From contig CAZGWK010000078.1 of assembly GCA_964529285.1 (NCBI GenBank), positions 1 through 8,591 of the forward strand: a stretch of DNA of 8,591 nt, read 5' to 3'. Of the stretch, positions 1-5,743 are shown piece after piece. This stretch comes from SURF-21 sp964529285 (GTDB lineage Bacteria > Actinomycetota > Geothermincolia > Geothermincolales > RBG-13-55-18). The translations under genes and the position numbers were made by a program. Each line of letters begins with the position of its first letter. Position 1 is the stretch's first letter. Below the pieces are notes generated by a model. That model was not told the DNA's origin. It did no database searches and was given only the letters and a program-made list of their open reading frames with translations.

Positions 1-1
1 G

Positions 2-83
2 TGGGGGAGGGAGGATTTGAACCTCCGTAGGCTGAGCCAACGGATTTACAGTCCGTCCCCTTTGGCCACTCGGGTACTCCCCC
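2..83 (-). tRNA. tRNA-Tyr (anticodon GTA)
   Basis: The reverse strand folds into a full cloverleaf. The 7-bp acceptor stem is GGGGGAG (83-77) with CTCCCCC (9-3), and the discriminator is A at base 2. The anticodon stem ACGGA/TCCGT encloses the loop CTGTAAA, with anticodon GTA at 49-47. The T stem GGAGG/CCTCC encloses TTCAAAT. A 13-base variable arm (39-27) with a GGC/GCC stem is the long class II arm expected of bacterial tRNA-Tyr. Base 1 reads C, so an encoded CCA may continue past the window edge. The gene lies directly downstream of the STAS gene on the same strand, with no clear promoter between them. Confidence 0.97.
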
Positions 84-90
84 GCTATAG

Positions 91-118
91 GGTGCCTCCC
101 GCTAGGCCTGGAGGCACC
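91..118 (-). other. 9-bp perfect hairpin over the STAS stop codon
   Basis: GGTGCCTCC (91-99) and GGAGGCACC (110-118) are perfect complements around a 10-base loop that contains the stop codon (104-102) of the STAS gene. On the minus strand it is followed by CTATAG and not by a U tract, so it is not a standard rho-independent terminator. It may protect the mRNA 3' end, or mark the boundary between the STAS message and the tRNA precursor. The structure is seen; the role is inferred. Confidence 0.6.
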
Positions 119-455
119 GCTGCAAATTATCGTAAATAGAGAAGACTTTGTCCAGACCGGTTATGGTAAAAACCTTGAGGATATTGCGCTTGTTGCAGAT
201 GAGCCTGATGCTCCCACCCTGATAGCTGGTCTTCTTGAGCGCCGCTACGAGCACCCCGAGCCCGGTCGAATCCATGAACTCCAGTTCGTTCAGATCGATG
301 ATTACATCCTTGTTACCCGACTCGATGACACCGTATACCGTCTCCTTGAAAACCGGCGAGGTCGAGAGGTCTATCTCACCTTCTAGTTCCACGACCGGTA
401 TTCCGCCCATTTCCCTGACGCGAGCATTTAATACGGCTCCCCCTGTGTCGTTCAA
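102..455 (-). CDS. STAS-domain anti-sigma factor antagonist (RsbV/SpoIIAA-like)
   Basis: In the partner-switching family the unphosphorylated STAS protein binds the anti-sigma factor and frees the sigma factor; phosphorylation on a conserved Ser stops this. The 117-residue protein has the family's beta-strand opening (VVELEGEIDLST, about 21-32) and the phosphorylation loop MDSTGLGVL, with the acceptor at Ser63. I chose TTG at 455 because AAGGAG lies five bases upstream (466-461) and the family core begins soon after it. An ATG at 485 in the same frame, behind AAGAGAG, would add ten residues and cannot be excluded. The gene diverges from the anti-sigma and sigma genes, unlike the usual co-directional spoIIA or sigB order. 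Its cytoplasmic partner is probably the protein encoded at 655-1041. The family call is firm; the pairing is inferred. Confidence 0.93.
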   Translation of the reverse strand: MNDTGGAVLNARVREMGGIPVVELEGEIDLSTSPVFKETVYGVIESGNKDVIIDLNELEFMDSTGLGVLVAALKKTSYQGGSIRLICNKRNILKVFTITGLDKVFSIYDNLQRCLQA

Positions 456-502
456 AGGTGCTCCTTCCCTGCTGTATCCCCGCATTCATCTCTCTTCACA
501 TA

Positions 503-533
503 AGTTTAACACGTTGTCGAGCTTGCTTATCAA
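503..533 (-). promoter_or_regulatory. weak candidate vegetative promoter for the STAS gene
   Basis: TTGATA (533-528), a 5/6 match to the -35 consensus, is followed after 19 bases by TAAACT (508-503), or after 18 by TTAAAC. The spacer is long and the -10 is poor. It is the best housekeeping-type candidate I see upstream of the gene. Confidence 0.25.
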
Positions 534-577
534 GATGAATCATCATCCCAATCCCTGCCCGCTTGGGCCTCCAAATT

Positions 578-602
578 GTTTAAAAGAACTCACATGGGGA
601 AA
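578..602 (+). promoter_or_regulatory. SigB/SigF-type promoter candidate for the anti-sigma/sigma operon
   Basis: GTTTAA (578-583), 13 bases, then GGGAAA (597-602). The established SigB pattern in Bacillus is GTTTAA-N12-14-GGGTAT, and mycobacterial SigF uses a closely similar pattern. The -35 is exact, the spacer is in range, and the -10 differs at one position (A for T) plus its last base. Transcription would start near 608-612, some 45 bases before the ATG at 655. The match is seen; use by the downstream sigma factor is inferred. Confidence 0.6.
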
Positions 603-654
603 ATCTATTACCGTCTACAAAAAAACGATGTGGATTTCCGGAGAGGTGAGGCGA

Positions 655-1041
655 ATGGTCGATAAAGACGACATCATACGGTTGCTGCTTCCGGCCGAGC
701 AGTTCTCCCGGCAGCTCATAAGGCTCGCCATATACCTGGTTGCCAGCCGCATGGACTTCGATCTCTCCCAGTTGGAAGACCTGCGTATTGCCGTTGATGA
801 AGCCAGCAATTACGCCGTCATCCATTCCCCCGAGGATACGACCCTGCATGTTGAAATAGAACCTTCGAAGGAGTACCTTGAAATCATCCTGACTTCGCAG
901 CTGGCTGAGAACGGCGAATCGCGTTCGGTGATGCCTGATTCGTTCAGTAGGATGATCATGGAGTCCGTAGTGGACGGCTTCGACCTGCAGAGAGATAAGT
1001 CGACTTGCCGTATTTCATTGCGGAAGCGATGCCCCGAGTGA
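655..1041 (+). CDS. RsbW/SpoIIAB-like anti-sigma factor with degenerate ATP site
   Basis: Position next to a SigB/SigF-type sigma gene, length (128 residues) and fold pattern all fit the GHKL-type anti-sigma kinases, which hold their sigma factor inactive and phosphorylate the STAS antagonist. The N-box region is recognisable: LRIAVDEASNYAVIH, with Glu49 and His57 aligned. The Mg-binding Asn expected four residues after Glu49 is Tyr53, with an Asn displaced to 52. The G1 box (DxGxG) is absent: residues 75-85 align as LEIILTSQLAE, with Ser81, Leu83 and Glu85 in the key places. No GLGL motif is visible around 95-103. It may bind sigma without a normal kinase activity. The ATG at 655 is preceded by GGAGAGG (640-646); the open frame extends further upstream, but that part shows no family similarity. 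It is followed 42 bases later by the sigma gene. Confidence 0.82.
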   Translation: MVDKDDIIRLLLPAEQFSRQLIRLAIYLVASRMDFDLSQLEDLRIAVDEASNYAVIHSPEDTTLHVEIEPSKEYLEIILTSQLAENGESRSVMPDSFSRMIMESVVDGFDLQRDKSTCRISLRKRCPE

Positions 1042-1083
1042 TGCGGCCTCGTCGAATCGCGAGCTTCCACAAGGAGATTATGC

Positions 1084-1851
1084 GTGAGCGGAGACGATGA
1101 GAGGCGGCAAGAGCGACGGCGATATATCAAGGAGCTCTTCGAAAAGCTGAGAGAAACGGGTGACCAGGTCGTACGTGATGAACTGATCTCCCTCAATATT
1201 CATCTCGTCGAATATCTGGCGCGAAAGTTTTCCAACCGCGGCGAACCACTGGAAGACCTCCTGCAGGTCGGATATATAGGTCTCATCAAGGCCATCGACC
1301 GTTACGACCTGGACCGCGGGGTAGAGTTCAGCACTTACGCCACGCCCACCATAGTCGGTGAACTCAAACGCTACTTCCGCGACAAGGGATGGGCCATCCG
1401 CATTCCTCGCCGCCTCCAGATGCGGGACCTCGAGCTCAACCAGGCCATCGACTACCTGACGCAGGAACTGCACGGCTCACCGACCCTGCGGGATGTGGCG
1501 GAATACCTCGATATAAGCCTGGAGGAAGTGGTGGAGATCCTCGAAAGCTCGTATGCGGCCAACTATCTCAGCCTGGACAATATATATACGACCAGCCAGG
1601 AAGACCGCGGTTTCAGTCTCCTTGACTACCTGGGAAGTGAGGACGACGATTTCTCCCTGGCCGAGGACCGGGACACCCTGGCCAAGCTCCTCTCAAGACT
1701 CACGGAACGGGAGCAGAAGGTCATCTACATGCGCTTCTTCCGCGGTATGACCCAGATAGAGATAGCGCGCGAACTGGAGATATCCCAGATGCATGTCTCG
1801 CGGCTGTTGCGAAAGATTCTCGCTAAGCTGCGCGGCGATATCGAGCTGTAG
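1084..1851 (+). CDS. RNA polymerase sigma factor, SigB/SigF/SigG family
   Basis: A group 3 sigma-70 factor of 255 residues that directs RNA polymerase to stress or differentiation promoters. Region 2 spans about 32-112 (LLQVGYIGLIKAIDRYD, then GVEFSTYATPTIVGELKRYF and IPRRLQ, all typical of this subfamily). Region 3 spans about 113-165. Region 4 spans about 198-250, with a helix-turn-helix in MTQIEIARELEISQMHVSRL. Region 1.1 is missing, as usual for this group. The GTG at 1084 follows AAGGAG (1071-1076) with seven bases between; the nearby ATG at 1080 is out of frame. The gene is the second of an operon with the anti-sigma gene and probably controls that operon through the promoter candidate at 578-602. 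Which member (B, F or G) it corresponds to cannot be settled from sequence alone. Confidence 0.96.
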   Translation: MSGDDERRQERRRYIKELFEKLRETGDQVVRDELISLNIHLVEYLARKFSNRGEPLEDLLQVGYIGLIKAIDRYDLDRGVEFSTYATPTIVGELKRYFRDKGWAIRIPRRLQMRDLELNQAIDYLTQELHGSPTLRDVAEYLDISLEEVVEILESSYAANYLSLDNIYTTSQEDRGFSLLDYLGSEDDDFSLAEDRDTLAKLLSRLTEREQKVIYMRFFRGMTQIEIARELEISQMHVSRLLRKILAKLRGDIEL

Positions 1852-1887
1852 GAAGCGTGAACGCCGGCAGGAAGCGCCGCCGCTCTT

Positions 1888-2718
1888 TCACTCCTCCTCC
1901 CACAAGGACATCGGGCGCTCCTCGCAGCCCAGCGGAACGATCCTCTCCTCGGGGAGCATCCCCGCCAGCATCGCGGCATTGCGTGGAGCCTTGCCGCGGT
2001 AGTGATTGTTGAAAATAGCGTATGTGCGCTGCGTTTCGTCGTCCAGTTGCAGCAGGCCGGGCAGCCACTCCGAGAGTTCATCCTCGTTGTAGAGGTAATC
2101 GTACCTCTCCCAGGACTGCCGCTTGCGGTCCCACCACGTCTCGTAGTTCCGCCCGTGGAAGCGCACGTAGCCTATATCGCCCGTGAGGATAACGTGCGGT
2201 TTAACCAGGCCCTTGAGCCGCGGCTCATCCACGCAGCAGAAGCCCATGGACAGCTCGCGCAGCAGCTCCAGGGTCTCGCCGCATATCCAGTCCTCGTTGC
2301 GGAACTCGACGACTATGTCCTGGGAAGGGAGCAGCTTGCGGAAACGGCGCAGGTATTCCCGGTTGGTATCGCTGTTCTTGAACCCCCAGGGGAACTGGGC
2401 CAGCACGCATGCAAGCTTTCCATGTTCCTCCATGGGGCGCAGGATCTCCCGGAAGCCTTCGAAGTCCTGCCGGTTGTCCTTATAGGCATGGGTTATGCCC
2501 TTGTAGGCCTTGATGATGAAGTGGAAATCTGGGCTCGTGCGCCTGGCCATGGACAGGATGCTCTGCGGTGAAGGGAGCGCATGCCAGGTGCTGTTCACCT
2601 CCACGACCGGGAAACGGCAGGAATAATACTCGAGCATGTACTTCTTGCCCTGTTTTTCGGGGTAGAACGCGCCCTTCCAATCCTGGTAACTGAAACCCGC
2701 CGTCCCTATATAGATCAT
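1888..2718 (-). CDS. DUF72 (YecE-like) family protein
   Basis: A 276-residue protein, close to the usual length of the DUF72 family, whose members are predicted TIM-barrel proteins of unknown biochemical role. Family signatures are the opening IGTAGFSYQDWKGAFYP (4-20), VVEVNSTWHALPS (about 38-50), a DIVVEFRNEDW segment near the middle, YVRFHGRN in the later half, and NNHYRGKAPRNA close to the C terminus. The ATG at 2718 follows GAGGG with six bases between. No signal peptide or membrane segment is seen, so it is probably cytoplasmic. It converges on the sigma gene with 36 bases between the stops, where I see no convincing terminator. The gene lies just downstream of the veg terminator and has no obvious promoter of its own. 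No function is assigned. Confidence 0.94.
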   Translation of the reverse strand: MIYIGTAGFSYQDWKGAFYPEKQGKKYMLEYYSCRFPVVEVNSTWHALPSPQSILSMARRTSPDFHFIIKAYKGITHAYKDNRQDFEGFREILRPMEEHGKLACVLAQFPWGFKNSDTNREYLRRFRKLLPSQDIVVEFRNEDWICGETLELLRELSMGFCCVDEPRLKGLVKPHVILTGDIGYVRFHGRNYETWWDRKRQSWERYDYLYNEDELSEWLPGLLQLDDETQRTYAIFNNHYRGKAPRNAAMLAGMLPEERIVPLGCEERPMSLWEEE

Positions 2719-2737
2719 GCGTAACCCTCGCTCGCCC

Positions 2738-2755
2738 CGGTTGCTTGTGCAACCG
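2738..2755. repeat. 7-bp perfect inverted repeat in the DUF72 leader
   Basis: CGGTTGC (2738-2744), loop TTGT, GCAACCG (2749-2755). It lies 20 bases upstream of the DUF72 start and just past the veg terminator. There is no U tract on either strand. It could be an operator, or a hairpin in the leader RNA. Confidence 0.5.
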
Positions 2756-2761
2756 CCGGAT

Positions 2762-2796
2762 AAGAAAACCCCCGCCGCTCGAGGTCGCGGCAGGGG
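2762..2796 (-). terminator. rho-independent terminator of veg
   Basis: On the minus strand CCCCTGCCGC (2796-2787) pairs with GCGGCGGGGG (2778-2769) over ten positions, with one T-G wobble and an 8-base loop. TTTTCTTA follows directly. It begins 25 bases after the veg stop codon. Confidence 0.88.
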
Positions 2797-2821
2797 CGTA
2801 TTTTCAGGGCTAATTCTCCCG

Positions 2822-3079
2822 TTAGTTCTCCAGTATCTTCACGTCGTCGATGGCGACATCAACGTAGCTGTAAGCTACCCTCTCGTCCACGTTGCGGCGA
2901 TTTTTGAAGCGAAACAGGAATACCGTTGGGTAAACGCCCTCTACGATACCCTCTTTTTCCTCCCAGTGGGTCTTGGGCTTCGATTCCTTCACGGAGATAC
3001 GCACTACCTGTCCTACCAGCTTGCGCATGGTCTCCATGATGTCCGAAATGCTGTCATTTTCTATCCCGGTCGGCTTCAT
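2822..3079 (-). CDS. veg: Veg family protein (DUF1021)
   Basis: A small protein of 85 residues matching the Veg family. The segment GIVEGVYPTVFLFRFKN followed by ERVAYSYVDV corresponds to the family's hallmark EGxxxxTYPSVF and ERVSYSYxDV blocks, and the LVGQVVRI segment matches the family's N-terminal LVGQ motif. In Bacillus subtilis Veg is abundant, expressed from a strong promoter, and linked to control of biofilm matrix genes; its molecular action is unclear. I chose the ATG at 3079, with GAGGTGG about eight bases upstream. A GTG at 3091 in the same frame, behind AAAGAG, would add four residues. The gene has its own promoter and terminator and appears to be a single-gene unit. In Bacillus, veg lies in the yabG-veg-sspF-ispE region; none of those neighbours is here. 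Confidence 0.88.
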   Translation of the reverse strand: MKPTGIENDSISDIMETMRKLVGQVVRISVKESKPKTHWEEKEGIVEGVYPTVFLFRFKNRRNVDERVAYSYVDVAIDDVKILEN

Positions 3080-3124
3080 ACTGTCTACCACCTCAACTCT
3101 TTCCCGAGATTTGCAGGAAGCTCC

Positions 3125-3153
3125 ATTCTAACACCGTTTTTCCTGCTTATCTA
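3125..3153 (-). promoter_or_regulatory. vegetative promoter of veg (extended -10)
   Basis: On the minus strand TAGATA (3153-3148) is separated by 17 bases from TAGAAT (3130-3125), which is preceded by TG one base upstream (TGtTAGAAT, an extended -10). Matches are 4/6 and 5/6. Transcription would start near 3118, about 40 bases before the chosen ATG. Confidence 0.6.
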
Positions 3154-3445
3154 CCCTTATTCTATCATAGAGACGCAAAATACGGCGATTTTGTTCCGCC
3201 AATTTTGCCCTCCGCAGTCGTTAATCTGTTCGCCATCTCCGCGTTTTTCTCCTTTTATCTCGCACAATTTCTATGCATTTTCGGGTTCGATTATGCGTTT
3301 TAAACAACAACATATTGCGTTTACAGCTAATGAACAATGATGTCTAGCAATGGGCAGGTATTTTTGGCGATAGACCCATACCCTGTAATTCGCCCTTCTT
3401 TCCGCGAATAATGGCATATGCCCAGGAGGTTTCAGATTGATGGAG
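3154..3445. other. AT-rich spacer without a supported gene
   Basis: About 290 bases between the veg promoter and the 3' end of the PDZ-Lon gene, markedly richer in A and T than its surroundings. Small dyads at the right-hand end are ATTCGC/GCGAAT (3388-3393 and 3404-3409) and the 10-bp palindrome GGCATATGCC (3413-3422). A strong Shine-Dalgarno-like AGGAGGT lies at 3424-3430 on the plus strand. I see no tRNA, no known riboswitch core, no protein-like frame and no U-tract terminator for the upstream gene. Confidence 0.5.
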
Positions 3446-4606
3446 CTACAGCCGGCCCTGCAGGAATTCTATGGCGTCGTCCAGGGTGTCCACGGCATAG
3501 AGTTCGATACCGGCGGAGAAGCCCTCCAGGTCCTCCTGGTTCTCAACGGGGTAGATGAACAGCGTCGCGCCTTCCCTCTCGGCGGCCCTGATCTTGTAAG
3601 GCAATCCTCCGATAGGCCCGACGTCGCCGTCGAGGGAGATCTCCCCCGTGCCGGCGATCGCATCTCCCGCGGTGAGGTCGTCAGGAGTGAGGGCGTTGCA
3701 CAGGGACAGCGTCATCATCATGCCGGCCGAGGGGCCCTTTACGGTCTCCAGGTCCCACTGCACCTCCACCTGCGATGTATACGCGAAGAAGTCTCTCAGT
3801 GAGACCCCGATGACCTTCTTCTCCAGTTCGGGATCGTATACCGGCTGCAGCCGCACCTCCCTGGCACCGTCCATCAGCAGCTCGGACAGGGCGGGGCGCT
3901 GCATCGTGCCTTCCTCTACTTCATCGCTGAACTCCTTCGCCAACTCAGCGTCTATCTCTTTAACCTGCAGCTCGAGCGCTTCGCCCGCGGGAGTCGAGTT
4001 GATAGCTTCGCTCAACTGCTCCGTGCCTTCAACCGCTTCGCCGTTCACTTCTACGATGACCTCGCCCGGGTTGAGCACTCCATATGCCGGATAGTCGGGT
4101 GCGACTCCGACCACGAAAGCACCCAGGTCCGATACCTCGACTTCCGCGCCCACCTCTCTCAAGCCCGCCACCACGGCGGTATCCTGGCTCAGGAAGGTGA
4201 TGACGATGTCCACCGTGTCCTGCTCCTCGACGTCCAGCTCCTCCCCCAGATAGTCACGCACCTTCACGAACTCGAAGCCGTCGTCAAAGAGGGAGATCAA
4301 GTTGTAGATAAGGCGTGATTCCTGCAGCGATACCGAGGTCAGCAGTAACTCCCCCCCGACGGGATAAGTCTCGGCGCCCTCCACGTCAAGCCCCTCCTGC
4401 AGGTCGAAGGAAGGCCCCGGGCTTTCGAGCAGAAAACCAGTGGGCACCATGAACAGCATGAAGAGCAGCGGGATAAGCAGGGTAATCAGCAGCTTGGCCA
4501 GGGCTGCTCCCGCCCCCTCGGGACGGGCCGCGGCCTTAAGAGGTCCTCCGTCTTGCGGGAAGCCTCCCCTTGTTTCCCAGGGAGCATTACCGGGTGATTC
4601 CGTCAT
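3446..4606 (-). CDS. YlbL-type membrane-anchored PDZ and Lon-protease (S16) protein
   Basis: A 386-residue serine protease anchored in the membrane. The N-terminal segment 1-34 is polar. One hydrophobic helix (about 36-58, rich in LLITLLIPLLF) anchors it, so the rest is probably extracytoplasmic. A PDZ domain lies at about 160-215 (LNPGEVIVEVNGEAV). The Lon catalytic domain spans about 262-386, with the nucleophile Ser293 in GPSAG and the paired Lys338 in PIGGLPYKIRAA, so the Ser-Lys dyad is intact. It has no AAA ATPase domain. In Bacillus, YlbL helps degrade the division inhibitor YneA; no such substrate is seen here. An acidic stretch at about 218-250 links PDZ to the protease part. The start is the ATG at 4606, behind AGGAAGGTGG, overlapping the amrS stop by ATGA, so translation is probably coupled. 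Confidence 0.94.
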   Translation of the reverse strand: MTESPGNAPWETRGGFPQDGGPLKAAARPEGAGAALAKLLITLLIPLLFMLFMVPTGFLLESPGPSFDLQEGLDVEGAETYPVGGELLLTSVSLQESRLIYNLISLFDDGFEFVKVRDYLGEELDVEEQDTVDIVITFLSQDTAVVAGLREVGAEVEVSDLGAFVVGVAPDYPAYGVLNPGEVIVEVNGEAVEGTEQLSEAINSTPAGEALELQVKEIDAELAKEFSDEVEEGTMQRPALSELLMDGAREVRLQPVYDPELEKKVIGVSLRDFFAYTSQVEVQWDLETVKGPSAGMMMTLSLCNALTPDDLTAGDAIAGTGEISLDGDVGPIGGLPYKIRAAEREGATLFIYPVENQEDLEGFSAGIELYAVDTLDDAIEFLQGRL

Positions 4607-5598
4607 AATACTACGTCCACCTTCCTGCCGCAGTTGTCGCAATCGCCATCCCTGATGCCCTCGATGGACGTCCCGTACCCGCGGCGGGAGATGAGAAGGT
4701 TACCGCACTGGGGGCAATATGTATTGGAGCCTTCTCTCGCCGCCACGTTGCCCAGGTAAACGTAATAAAGTTGCTGTGCGGCGATCTCGCGGGCGCGCAG
4801 CAGGGAGGACAGGGGGGTCGGCTCTATGGTCATCTTGTAGTTGGGAAAATAGGCCGAGAAATGCAGGGGCACTTCCGGCCCCAGCTCGGCCACAAAATCC
4901 ACGAGTTCACCGAAAAGCTCGCCTGTATCGTTGAGCGTGGGGATGACCAGGTTAGTGATCTCCACGTGGATACCCGCCTCTTTAGCAGCCCTGCATGTGG
5001 CCAGAACTGGCTCCAGTTTCGAGCTGCAGATCTTGCGGTAGAAATCCGGTTCCATGGACTTCACGTCGATGTTCATGGCATCCACGAACGGCGCCAGCTG
5101 CGCGAAGGGTTCGGGGTTGATGGAACCGTTAGTGACGAGGACGTTGGCCAGTCCCTCCTCGCGTGCCAGCCTGGAACAATCCAGGACGAATTCGTACCAG
5201 ATGGTAGGTTCGTTGTACGTATAGGCGATGCCTTCCGATGCGTGCGACAGAGCTTCGTCCACCGCTTGCCGCGCGGTTATCTCAAATGTGTGTGCGCCGG
5301 ATTGCAGCATGTGCCAGTTCTGGCAGAACTGGCAGCTCTGGTTGCAGCCTCTGGTTCCCAGGGAATAGATCATGGCTCCGGGATGGAAATGGTAGAGCGG
5401 CTTCTTCTCGATGGGGTCCATCCCCCTGGCCATGGCGCGGTTGTAGATCTCCGAATACAGGATGCCTCCCGAATTGCTCCTTACCCCGCACACTCCCCTC
5501 TTCCCCTCGGCTATGCGGCAGTCCTGGGGACAGAGCAGGCAATGCACCCTGCCGTCCTCTAACTTCTCGTAATAGAGCGCCTCTATCATAGCTATCAT
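4603..5598 (-). CDS. amrS: AmmeMemoRadiSam-system radical SAM enzyme
   Basis: A radical SAM protein of 331 residues related to pyruvate formate-lyase activating enzymes. The [4Fe-4S]/SAM motif CxxxCxxC is Cys85, Cys89 and Cys92 in GCNQSCQFCQNW. A Cys-rich N terminus (Cys20, 23, 27, 37 in the CLLCPQDC...GVCGVR region) is typical of this family. The C terminus holds two CxxC pairs (295/298 and 320/323), which look like a small zinc ribbon. The family usually occurs with Memo and AMMECR1 proteins; neither gene is in this window, and the reaction is not established. The start is uncertain: ATG 5598 lies nine bases from a repeat element, with only GGGTAGA as a ribosome site, and ATG 5589 (MIEALYYEKL) looks more family-like. 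The 3' end overlaps the PDZ-Lon gene by four bases. Confidence 0.93.
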   Translation of the reverse strand: MIAMIEALYYEKLEDGRVHCLLCPQDCRIAEGKRGVCGVRSNSGGILYSEIYNRAMARGMDPIEKKPLYHFHPGAMIYSLGTRGCNQSCQFCQNWHMLQSGAHTFEITARQAVDEALSHASEGIAYTYNEPTIWYEFVLDCSRLAREEGLANVLVTNGSINPEPFAQLAPFVDAMNIDVKSMEPDFYRKICSSKLEPVLATCRAAKEAGIHVEITNLVIPTLNDTGELFGELVDFVAELGPEVPLHFSAYFPNYKMTIEPTPLSSLLRAREIAAQQLYYVYLGNVAAREGSNTYCPQCGNLLISRRGYGTSIEGIRDGDCDNCGRKVDVVL

Positions 5599-5607
5599 TC
5601 TACCCGA

Positions 5608-5630
5608 ATGGGGTCAGCCCCGGACATGGG
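5608..5630 (+). repeat. solitary copy of the 23-bp GGGGTCAGCCCC repeat
   Basis: An exact 23-base match to 5648-5670, at a distance of 40 bases in the same orientation. Each copy contains the small palindrome GGGGTCAGCCCC followed by GGACATGGG. This copy ends nine bases upstream of the amrS ATG, so the amrS leader is mostly repeat. Confidence 0.92.
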
Positions 5631-5647
5631 GCCTTTTTGTCCCGTTT

Positions 5648-5743
5648 ATGGGGTCAGCCCCGGACATGGGACATAATCTAGACACCAAGCAGATTGCGTG
5701 AAAACGCCAGGTGAAAATGTCCCATGTCCGGGGCTGACCCCAT
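5648..5743. repeat. REPIN-like element: 27-bp perfect inverted repeat around a 42-base loop
   Basis: Bases 5648-5674 are the exact reverse complement of 5717-5743. The arms begin ATGGGGTCAGCCCC and end GGACATGGGACAT. The loop (5675-5716) holds a small hairpin GCGT-GAAA-ACGC (5696-5707). The right arm begins inside the feoB stop codon (5745-5743). Paired inverted palindromic repeats at gene ends are the layout of REPINs, which are mobilised by RAYT (REP-associated Y1) transposases; no transposase is in this window. As RNA it would form a long hairpin between feoB and amrS. The structure is seen; the class is inferred. Confidence 0.85.

Noticed and set aside
235..654. N-terminal extension of the anti-sigma reading frame
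   Set aside because: This part overlaps the STAS gene in antisense, runs through the promoter region and shows no similarity to the family. A ribosome site supports the ATG at 655.
1852..1887. Bidirectional terminator between the sigma and DUF72 genes
   Set aside because: I find no stable hairpin followed by a U tract in either direction.
3172..3243. A 23-codon minus-strand frame starting MANRL in the spacer
   Set aside because: The AGGAG is too far from the ATG and the frame overlaps only spacer sequence. Nothing supports translation.
3437..3802. Plus-strand frame with a perfect AGGAGGT nine bases before an ATG at 3440
   Set aside because: It lies antisense over the catalytic Lon domain of the PDZ-Lon gene, and its translation shows no family features. 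The Shine-Dalgarno match is probably chance.
5617..5637. Plus-strand hairpin GCCCC/GGGGC followed by TTTTT as a terminator
   Set aside because: No plus-strand gene lies upstream. The short stem arises from the repeat and the U tract is on the strand opposite to the genes.
5675..5716. Promoter for amrS inside the repeat loop
   Set aside because: TAGATT/GATTAT could serve as a -10, but no acceptable -35 lies at 16-18 bases.
5608..5743. Direct repeats as a CRISPR array
   Set aside because: There are only two direct copies and one inverted copy, with unequal spacing (17 and 46 bases) and no cas gene.
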